A stretch of 64,000 nucleotides of DNA from Paractinoplanes polyasparticus (GTDB taxonomy: Bacteria; Actinomycetota; Actinomycetes; Mycobacteriales; Micromonosporaceae), in NCBI RefSeq assembly GCF_019710575.1, contig NZ_JAHWFK010000013.1, positions 372,001-436,000 on the forward strand. Reading direction: 5' to 3'. Every line of letters starts with the position of its first letter. Position 1 is the stretch's first letter. The position numbers and the translations under genes are program-made. Of this stretch, positions 50,976 through 58,243 are shown one piece after another. The notes under the pieces were generated by a model. That model was not told where the DNA came from and ran no database searches. It worked only from the letters and a program-made list of their open reading frames with translations.

Positions 50976-51277
50976 GCTGGGACTTTAGTTGGTCGACGCG
51001 CGTCGACGCTGTCCGGGATCACCGCGTGTCCGTTCGACCACCCGAGAACGACGAACGGTCGAATCATCGACATATGTGCAACACGAGCTCCTCGGTCCCG
51101 CTTGACGACTGATGGAACTACTAGCGTGTCAACGATCACTTGGGGTTGGAACCTGGGCACTGCAAGCCACCTTGATCCGAACGGCGCACCACCAAAAAAA
51201 TAGAATATTTGTTCCATAAGCCCATTTTTGTCGTACCCCCGCTCTACTCTCGGAGCCCCACGGACGGGGAGGGATCA
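50976..51277. promoter_or_regulatory. divergent intergenic region with AT-rich patch
   Basis: The 302-base gap between the divergent C5 methylase and the sigma factor gene must hold promoters for both. Bases about 51189-51235 are markedly AT-rich for this genome (an A-run, then TAGAATATTTGTT and CCCATTTTTG), in the position expected for the promoter of the sigma/DISARM transcript. TAGAAT at 51201 would do as a -10 box, but no well-spaced -35 box was found. GGGGAGGG before the ATG is the ribosome site. Confidence 0.5.
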
Positions 51278-52891
51278 ATGACGATTACCGCGAAGCCTTC
51301 GGCACCGCCTTCCGTAAGCGTTTCCGCAGCTCTCATGGACGAGCTGCGGGCGATTCTCGATAGCCACGAGAGGCACCAGGCGAAGTCGCTGTTGGCAGAC
51401 TTCGTCGTCCGGCACAACCTCACCCAAGACGACGTCGAAGATCTGCTGGCGCTGCTGACACGCCGACGAGCCCCGAGCCGAACCACCGCGCCCCGCCAGC
51501 GGACACACGTCTCCGTGCTCGTCGACCACCCGTCGATACCCAAGGGTCCCGACAACGTGCGAGACACGCATCCAGTCTCCGCGGACAGTGCTGCCAGCGA
51601 TGAAGGGCAGACCGACGAAGAACCCGCGGACGACGGGCCCGACTGGATGTTCGGCGACGAACCCGAACCGTCTGCGATTCCTGCATCCCGCGATGCGGTG
51701 GGGATGGCGTTCGACGATCTGTTCGGCGACTGGACCCGATCCGGCGGCCGGGTGACGCGTGCTGAGGTCGCACTGCTCGTGACCCGTCGTGGCTTGTCCG
51801 CCGCCCAGCACGGTGAACTGCTCAGTCTGCTGGAGGATGCGGGTGTCGATCTGCCGACGTCCGTCGAGGCTCGCCCATCCAGGTCCGCAGACCCGACCAG
51901 GGAGCTGAACGGAGACTCGGTCCGTCACTACCTGCGAGAGATCGGCCGGCACCCCCTGATCGGCGCAAGCCGCGAGGTGGAACTGTGGTCGATGATGAAG
52001 CAGGGCGAGGTCGCACTCGCAGAACTCGACTCGCGCTGGGGCGATCTCTCGCGCGACGAGCGGCGATCGTTGCGGAACCGCGTCGAGCAAGGTCACAACG
52101 CGCACACTGCATTGGTGTGCGCGAATCTACGGCTGGTGGTGTCCATCGCGAAGGCGCGGCACTACGACCAAAGCGGTCTCGAGTTCGCCGATCGGATCCA
52201 GCACGGCAACATAGGGCTCATGCACGCCGCCCACCTCTTCGACGGGTCCAAGGGCTACAAGTTCTCCACCTACGCAACTTGGTGGATCAGGCAACGTATC
52301 GAGCGAGCAGTCGCGGATGAAGGCCGCGTGATTCGTATCCCCGTCCACGTCCACGAGCAGGTCCAGAAGGTGCGGAAGGCAATCCGGAAGCTCACCGGTC
52401 GCCTGGACCGTGAGCCGACCCTGAGGGAAGTCTCCGACGCAGCCGACATGGAACCCGGCAAGGTGCAGGCGATGTTGGACTTCATGCAGCCGATACGCAG
52501 CATTGACGTACTCCTGGGCGACGAGGGAGATCTCCGTCTTTCGGATGTCCTCGCGAACGACGACGAACGTGACGGACGCACCGATCCGGCGGAAATCGTC
52601 GGTCACACGATGCTGCGCGCCGATATCGATCGCACCCTCAAGAAGCTGCTGCCGGAGCGAGCTGTGGGTGTCCTCCAGCGCCGGTACGGCCTCGATACGG
52701 GTGAGGAGGAGACGCTGGAGGAGATCGGCGCGGACTTCGGCGTCACGCGGGAGCGGATCCGGCAGATCCAGGCCAAGGCCATGGCGACACTCCGTGAGCA
52801 TGAAGGTGCAGCACCCCTACGCGCGTACGTGACCGACGAACCTGCGGCGATCCGTCCCACCGTTCCGCCGAAGGGAAAGCGTGATGAGTGA
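51278..52891 (+). CDS. RpoD-like sigma-70 factor coupled to DISARM
   Basis: A 537-residue sigma factor. The N-terminal 215 residues contain two short helical repeats of the region 1.1 type (DELRAILDSHERHQAKSLLA, and FDDLFGDWTRSGGRVTRAEV ending LLEDAGVDLP) joined by an acidic linker. Region 1.2-2 starts VRHYLREIGRHPLIGASREVE, with NLRLVVSIAKARHYDQSG and the -10-binding YKFSTYATWWIRQRIERAV. Region 3 (VHVHEQVQKVRKAIRKL) and region 4 HTH (LEEIGADFGVTRERIRQIQ) are complete. ATG 51278 follows GGGGAGGG; an upstream in-frame ATG at 51209 is unsupported. The stop overlaps the start of the DrmA-like gene, so it belongs to that operon and may direct RNA polymerase to it. Confidence 0.9.
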   Translation: MTITAKPSAPPSVSVSAALMDELRAILDSHERHQAKSLLADFVVRHNLTQDDVEDLLALLTRRRAPSRTTAPRQRTHVSVLVDHPSIPKGPDNVRDTHPVSADSAASDEGQTDEEPADDGPDWMFGDEPEPSAIPASRDAVGMAFDDLFGDWTRSGGRVTRAEVALLVTRRGLSAAQHGELLSLLEDAGVDLPTSVEARPSRSADPTRELNGDSVRHYLREIGRHPLIGASREVELWSMMKQGEVALAELDSRWGDLSRDERRSLRNRVEQGHNAHTALVCANLRLVVSIAKARHYDQSGLEFADRIQHGNIGLMHAAHLFDGSKGYKFSTYATWWIRQRIERAVADEGRVIRIPVHVHEQVQKVRKAIRKLTGRLDREPTLREVSDAADMEPGKVQAMLDFMQPIRSIDVLLGDEGDLRLSDVLANDDERDGRTDPAEIVGHTMLRADIDRTLKKLLPERAVGVLQRRYGLDTGEEETLEEIGADFGVTRERIRQIQAKAMATLREHEGAAPLRAYVTDEPAAIRPTVPPKGKRDE

Positions 52892-55800
52892 CAGCAAGGA
52901 TCAGCTCTTCGATGAGGCGTGCGACAGGTTCGTCAGCTGGCTGGACCGCCGTGTGACGGCAGCTGGGCGGGGCGATGGTCTGGATCGGCTGGAGGTGGCG
53001 CCGGCCGGAACCTTCTGGCTGGGGCGGCTCGCCAGCGAGGACGAGGTTCGCACGGATGTGAGCGACGACCGATCGGAGCGGCTGGATCCGTGCGCGATCG
53101 GCCTCCGGTTCCGTCCGGCCGATGCGGCCCCGTGGTCGATGACGGTGACGGTACGGGCCCGAGCCTGGGTGAAGGATCCCAAGGACGGGCCGCATCCGGA
53201 AATGCCGTGGTGGCGCACCGGCCCGGTCGAGGAGAAGATTCCGGTCGTCGTGGGCGCCAGCGGCGGGAAGTTCGGGGCCAAGCAGCTGCAGGCCGCGTTC
53301 GCGGCCGTCGGCGCACCGGGCCTGAGCGCCGAGGTCCGGGTCGAGGTGGAGGACTGGCACAAGGAGCCCGAGCTGGTCGTGGAGTTGGTGAACACAAGTC
53401 TGGCAAAGGTTCCGGGCTTGGCTGATTCGCATCTCTACGAGACGCAACTCGAGGTGGCGGGTCTTGCAACCGTTCCGTTCCAGATCGAGGCCCTGCCGGA
53501 CAGCTTCCGGTACGACCGCCGGGTGCCGGCGTACGGCATCAACGTCGGCGTCGAGGTGCTGCCGACGGGGGCGTTCCGCACCTCCGACACCGTCAGCGTG
53601 CAGACCTACCGGCCGGACTACTGGAACAGCGACCGTCCCGAGCCTGTTCTGTCGTTCGATCGGCTCGCGAACGACCCGATCCCCGTGCTCACCGAGTTGG
53701 TGGACGCACTCGACGAGTACGCGCACCGGCACTGGTCGCAGACTGCGCTGGAGGCACGCCACTCAGCCGATGGGTGGACGGAGGACATGCGTGCCAAGGC
53801 TCAGACGGCAGCTGACGAGGTCATCGCCGAGCTCGATCGGGTACGCGTCGGTCTGGAGCTGCTGCAGACTCACCCGAAGATCCTGCGGTCCTTCCAGCTC
53901 ATGAACGAGGCGATCGGGCTGAGCGCGAAGGGCCGTGGCTACAGCACATGGCGTGCCTTCCAGGTGGGTTTCCTGCTGTCCTCCATCCGCTTCCTGGCCG
54001 AACCCAAAGAGGAAGCCGACTACGTCGACACCGTGTGGTTCGCCACCGGCGGCGGCAAGACCGAGACGTACCTCGGGCTGCTGTTGACCGCCGCGTTCTT
54101 CGATCGATTGACGGGAAAGCGCACGGGCGTGACCGCGTGGTCCCGTTTCCCCCTCCGGCTGCTGAGCCTGCAGCAAACGCAGCGGTTCGCTGACGCCCTC
54201 GCCGGCGCCGAGATCGTCCGCCAGCAGCAGGAGGACCTTCGGCGCACCGCCCCATTCAGCCTCGGATTCCTCGTCGGGCAGGCGGGCACGCCGAACAAGA
54301 TCGTCCCCAAGCCGGAGAAGGAAGACGACATCACTCCGGACACCCCGGGCATGGAAGAGAAGTACCGGGTACTGCTGCACTGCCCGTTCTGTGGCGACGA
54401 ACGTCTGGCCATGAAGTTCGACAGGAAACACTGGAAGCTGGAGCACCACTGCACCAACGGGCATTGCCCCTGGAAGCGGGGGCCACTGCCCGTCTACATC
54501 GTCGACCAGGAGATCTTTCGGTTCCTCCCGACGGTGGTCGTGGGCACCCTCGACAAGGCAGCATCGATCGGCCTGCAGCAGGCGATGCGCGGTCTCCTCG
54601 GCCCACCGCAGAAGCTCTGTTCCGAGGAGTGGCACGGCTTCACCTATTCGACTCGTTCGAAATCGCCGAACGGTTGCCTCGTTCCCGGCTGCCAGGGCAC
54701 GCTCAAACCGCTACCTATGCCGGAAGAGCGTTTCGGCCCGTCGCTTCGGCTGCAGGACGAGCTTCACCTGCTGCGCGACAGTCTGGGCGCTGTCGATTCG
54801 CACTACGAGAGCCTGCTCGACCATCTGCAGGACAAGCTCTGCGGCAGCCGCGCCAAAATCGTTGCCAGCAGTGCGACCCTGACCGGATACGACCACCAAG
54901 TCAAGATCCTGTACCGGCGCAAGGGCCGCGTCTTTCCGCAGCCGGGGCCGAGAGCCGGTGAATCTTTCTGGACCGTCCCGAACGCCACGAAACTGCGGCG
55001 CTTCGTCGCTGTCGCACCGCGTGGCGTGACGCTGGAGCATGTCAGCGACCGAACCTTGGATGCCCTGCAGCGATGCGTTCGCGAACTGGTGGACGAGACG
55101 GCACGGGTGTGCGCGGAAGCCGGGGTCGATCTGGGACATGCGGAAAAACTGATCAGCATGTACGGCACGGACGTCGTCTACGGCTCGACGCTCTACGACG
55201 TGGAGGCCGCCGGCCGAAGCCTTGGTAGCAACAACACCGTCACCGGCATCAACATCGAACAGCTGACCGGTCAGACCGACTTCGATGAGGTACGCAACAT
55301 CCTGGAACGGCTGGAAAAGCCGGAGGACAAGTTCGAGGACCGCATCCACGTGATCGCCGCCAGCTCGATGTTGTCTCATGGCGTTGACGTCAACCGGCTC
55401 AACACGATGGTCATGCTCGGCTTGCCGCTGACCACGGCCGAGTTTATCCAGACGACGGCGCGCGTCGGCCGCCGGTATCCGGGGCTGGTTTACGTCCTGC
55501 ACAAGATCGCCCGAGAACGCGACGCCCAGACGTTCCGGCACTTCGACAAGTACGTGAGCCAGGGCGACAGGTTCGTCGACGCCATTCCGATCACCCGCCG
55601 TAGTCGGCGCGTGTTGGCTATCACCATGCCGGGTGTGATGGCAGCACGTGTCTTGATGCTTCACGAGCCGGCCAGCAAGCAGCGGCTGAGCACATCTTCG
55701 AAGCTGCGACAGTATGCCCACGATGCCGGGATCGGACCGGTCGACGAGGCCGCAGCGATGGCGGCGATCCTCGGGCTCGACGGGCCAGAGGATTCCCTGC

Positions 55801-55949
55801 ACCAGCAGCAGATCGTCGACTGGGTGCGAGAGTGGTTCGCCGAGCTGGAGGACCCGGCCAGCAAGGCCCAGTACACCTTTCAAATCGGCAGTCCGTCCCC
55901 GATGACCAGCCTCCGTGATGTCGAGGCTCAAGCTCCGATCCACGACTGA
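52884..55949 (+). CDS. drmA: DISARM helicase DrmA
   Basis: A 1021-residue protein with a superfamily 2 helicase core. An N-terminal region of about 350 residues is followed by Walker A FATGGGKTETYLGLLL (about 387-401), then a DExH-type box RLQDELHLLRDSLG (about 623-637), motif III SSATLTGY, and the late motifs SSMLSHGVDVNRLNTMVMLG and TTARVGRRYPGLVY. Between them is a zinc-binding insert with CPFCGDE, CTNGHCPW and CLVPGCQG. This matches DrmA, the DISARM helicase that binds with DrmB to unmethylated or free-ended phage DNA. ATG 52884 is three bases after a GTG; both overlap the sigma gene's end. Eleven bases lie between its stop and drmB. Confidence 0.88.
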   Translation: MSDSKDQLFDEACDRFVSWLDRRVTAAGRGDGLDRLEVAPAGTFWLGRLASEDEVRTDVSDDRSERLDPCAIGLRFRPADAAPWSMTVTVRARAWVKDPKDGPHPEMPWWRTGPVEEKIPVVVGASGGKFGAKQLQAAFAAVGAPGLSAEVRVEVEDWHKEPELVVELVNTSLAKVPGLADSHLYETQLEVAGLATVPFQIEALPDSFRYDRRVPAYGINVGVEVLPTGAFRTSDTVSVQTYRPDYWNSDRPEPVLSFDRLANDPIPVLTELVDALDEYAHRHWSQTALEARHSADGWTEDMRAKAQTAADEVIAELDRVRVGLELLQTHPKILRSFQLMNEAIGLSAKGRGYSTWRAFQVGFLLSSIRFLAEPKEEADYVDTVWFATGGGKTETYLGLLLTAAFFDRLTGKRTGVTAWSRFPLRLLSLQQTQRFADALAGAEIVRQQQEDLRRTAPFSLGFLVGQAGTPNKIVPKPEKEDDITPDTPGMEEKYRVLLHCPFCGDERLAMKFDRKHWKLEHHCTNGHCPWKRGPLPVYIVDQEIFRFLPTVVVGTLDKAASIGLQQAMRGLLGPPQKLCSEEWHGFTYSTRSKSPNGCLVPGCQGTLKPLPMPEERFGPSLRLQDELHLLRDSLGAVDSHYESLLDHLQDKLCGSRAKIVASSATLTGYDHQVKILYRRKGRVFPQPGPRAGESFWTVPNATKLRRFVAVAPRGVTLEHVSDRTLDALQRCVRELVDETARVCAEAGVDLGHAEKLISMYGTDVVYGSTLYDVEAAGRSLGSNNTVTGINIEQLTGQTDFDEVRNILERLEKPEDKFEDRIHVIAASSMLSHGVDVNRLNTMVMLGLPLTTAEFIQTTARVGRRYPGLVYVLHKIARERDAQTFRHFDKYVSQGDRFVDAIPITRRSRRVLAITMPGVMAARVLMLHEPASKQRLSTSSKLRQYAHDAGIGPVDEAAAMAAILGLDGPEDSLHQQQIVDWVREWFAELEDPASKAQYTFQIGSPSPMTSLRDVEAQAPIHD

Positions 55950-55960
55950 AGGCGGACGAC

Positions 55961-57706
55961 ATGACGAAGCTGGGATCCCGTAGCGGCAGCCAGATCCTTC
56001 GGACCTTCTTGCCCGCGCAAACCGTTGACCTGCGCGGTGACATCTACCGGGTCGACGAATGGTCCGCGCCCAGCCCGATCGAGGTCGATTCGGACCTGGT
56101 CCGATGGAGCCTGCTCAACGAAATCGGCGCGTGGACCGCGAACGACAAGGACAGCGGCATGGCCGCAGATCTGCTGCGCAAGGTGCCCGTGGAAGTGGTG
56201 GAGCTCGACGAGCGCCGCGGCGTCACGGTCGAGCGCTATCCGCGAGTGTGGTTGTGCCGCGCCTGCAAGCGCATCGGTAAGTCGGAGGAAGCCCGCTGCA
56301 AATGCGGGAAGAAGGCCTGGGGGCAGCTGCACTTCGTCGGTGTGCACGAGTGCGGCGCCATCGCCGAGCCCTGGATCAAGCGGTGTCCCCAGCACGACGA
56401 TGTCCAGCTGGTCACTCCGAAGAGCGCCAAGGCGGCAGACATCAAATTCGTCTGTCCGACATGCCGCGTCGAGACGATGCCGGGGCTCGGCTTTGGACGC
56501 AAGTGCGCGTGCGGTGATGGAACCGTCCGATGGAACGTGCACAAAGCCCGGATGGTGTATGTGCCGCGTGGCATGGTGCTGATCAACCCTCCGCGGCCGG
56601 AGCACCGTGAGAACCTCAAGCTGGCCGGCGGCTACCGAAAGGCGCTCATCTGGGTGGTCGAAGGGTTGACCGCGGCTCGGCCCGCCGACGTGGCAGCGAA
56701 GCCGACCCGCAAGGAGCTTTTCGATCAGCTGATCTCCGGCAACATGTCGCCGGAGATCGCCGAGCAGATGGCGACTTTCGCAGAGCAGGCAGGCCAGCTG
56801 GCCGAGGCCGGCGATCATCCGGTCGACCTCCTCTCTCAGACGCGCCGCGACGAGGCCGAACGCGGAGCCTTCGACATCGCGATGGCCTTGGCGGAGAGCC
56901 GGACCCCGACGACGAAACTGCACGCACCGGACCCGGGCGATCCCCTCGAAAGCCGCTACCGAGACGCCTATCCGCCAGCCCTGAAACGGGCCGGCATCGA
57001 CGGACTCGACCTCGTCGACAGGTTTCCGGTGCTCAACGCGATGTACGGCTACACCCGCGGCGAGGACGATCCGTCGAAGTGCCGGCTGGTGCCGTTCCGC
57101 CGCAAGCGAGGCGGCTACCGCCTCTACGGCAACCTGGCGGAGACCGAGGCTTTCCTGATTCGCCTAGATCCGGTGCGTGTCGCTACGTGGTTGTCCAACC
57201 GAGGTCACCGGTTGTCGGGGTGGACGCCTGAGTCGACCGACCCGTTCGCGGCACGGGTCGCGATCCTGGAATCTGCGGTGATCCCCACCAAGCGTGACGA
57301 CCCGAAGGTGGAGTCCACCGGCACCGACCTGCTCAAGCTGATTCACACGTACGCGCACCGGTTCATCCGGCAGACGGCGGTCTTCGCCGGCATCGAGCGC
57401 GACGCTCTCAGCGAGTACCTGGTGCCGGGCCATCTCGGGTTCTTCGTCTACGCGGCAGCCCGTGGCGACTTCGTCCTCGGCGGCATGCAGGCGGTCTTCG
57501 AGTCCAACCTCGACGACCTGCTGACCGCCTTCGTCGAGGCCGAGCACCGATGCCCGCTGGACCCGGGATGCAGCATAGGCAGTGGCGCCTGCAGCGCCTG
57601 CGTGCATGTCGGCGAACCGTCCTGCCGGTTTTTCAACCGGTTCCTGGACCGCGGAGCCCTGTTCGGCAAAGACGGCTACCTGCGGAGGCAGCGGGTCACG
57701 CCATGA
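55961..57706 (+). CDS. drmB: DISARM protein DrmB (DUF1998)
   Basis: A 581-residue protein. The N terminus SQILRTFLPAQTVDLRGDIY is followed by zinc-finger-like Cys sets (LCRACKR with CKCGKKAW; CPTCRVETM with KCACGDG) within residues about 85-190. The C terminus is a DUF1998 domain, from DLLKLIHTYAHRFIRQTAVFAGIE through YLVPGHLGFFVYAAARGDFV to the Cys cluster CPLDPGCSIGSGACSACVHVG. DrmB forms a complex with DrmA and is the most diagnostic DISARM gene. It follows drmA after 11 bases. Its last 11 bases overlap the convergent vsr gene. Confidence 0.9.
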   Translation: MTKLGSRSGSQILRTFLPAQTVDLRGDIYRVDEWSAPSPIEVDSDLVRWSLLNEIGAWTANDKDSGMAADLLRKVPVEVVELDERRGVTVERYPRVWLCRACKRIGKSEEARCKCGKKAWGQLHFVGVHECGAIAEPWIKRCPQHDDVQLVTPKSAKAADIKFVCPTCRVETMPGLGFGRKCACGDGTVRWNVHKARMVYVPRGMVLINPPRPEHRENLKLAGGYRKALIWVVEGLTAARPADVAAKPTRKELFDQLISGNMSPEIAEQMATFAEQAGQLAEAGDHPVDLLSQTRRDEAERGAFDIAMALAESRTPTTKLHAPDPGDPLESRYRDAYPPALKRAGIDGLDLVDRFPVLNAMYGYTRGEDDPSKCRLVPFRRKRGGYRLYGNLAETEAFLIRLDPVRVATWLSNRGHRLSGWTPESTDPFAARVAILESAVIPTKRDDPKVESTGTDLLKLIHTYAHRFIRQTAVFAGIERDALSEYLVPGHLGFFVYAAARGDFVLGGMQAVFESNLDDLLTAFVEAEHRCPLDPGCSIGSGACSACVHVGEPSCRFFNRFLDRGALFGKDGYLRRQRVTP

Positions 57707-58130
57707 TCATGGATCCGCTTTCCCGCCAGGCCTGCTCCACCCGATCGGCCGCGGCCGACGGCGGCTCGTGCTCCCAGACGTGCAGAACGGTCCAGCCGAG
57801 ATCGGCGAGCGCGGAGTCCTTGGCACGGTCTCGGGCGACATTGCGATCAAGCTTGTCCTGCCACCAGTCCCGGTTGTTGCGCGGCATGGTGCCGTGCTCT
57901 GGACAGCGATGCCAGAAGCAGCCGTCGACAAAGACGGCGACCTTCGCCCGGGTGAACGCGATGTCCGGGCGCCCGGGCAGCCGCGGATGGTTCACCCGGT
58001 ATCGCAGACCGCGCCGATGCAGTTCCCGGCGTAGCGCAAGCTCCGGTTTCGTGGCTGCCCGTGCCTGGCGGGCGAGGCGAGCCGAGGTTGCGGCGTCCAG
58101 TGGTGTCGGCAGGGTGGACTTTCGGCCCAT
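57696..58130 (-). CDS. vsr: very short patch repair endonuclease Vsr
   Basis: A 144-residue endonuclease that nicks at T:G mismatches left by deamination of 5-methylcytosine. Core motifs are complete: LARQARAATKPELALRRELHRRGLRYR, RPDIAFTRAKVAVFVDGCFWHRCPEHG with the catalytic Asp, and NRDWWQDKLDRNVARDR. It is encoded against the direction of the DISARM genes, between drmB and drmD. Vsr is typically paired with a C5 methylase, here the gene at 49812, about 7 kb away across the sigma-drmAB block. Confidence 0.94.
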   Translation of the reverse strand: MGRKSTLPTPLDAATSARLARQARAATKPELALRRELHRRGLRYRVNHPRLPGRPDIAFTRAKVAVFVDGCFWHRCPEHGTMPRNNRDWWQDKLDRNVARDRAKDSALADLGWTVLHVWEHEPPSAAADRVEQAWRESGSMIMA

Positions 58131-58243
58131 CTCTCCAACCTATCTGGTGAGACTCGGTCGGCTCGCCGGGCGTTAGGCTGCTCCGATCAGTGGCCGACTT
58201 GTAGCTGAATATGCCTTTAATCGGGAAAGTGGAGATCCTTGCT

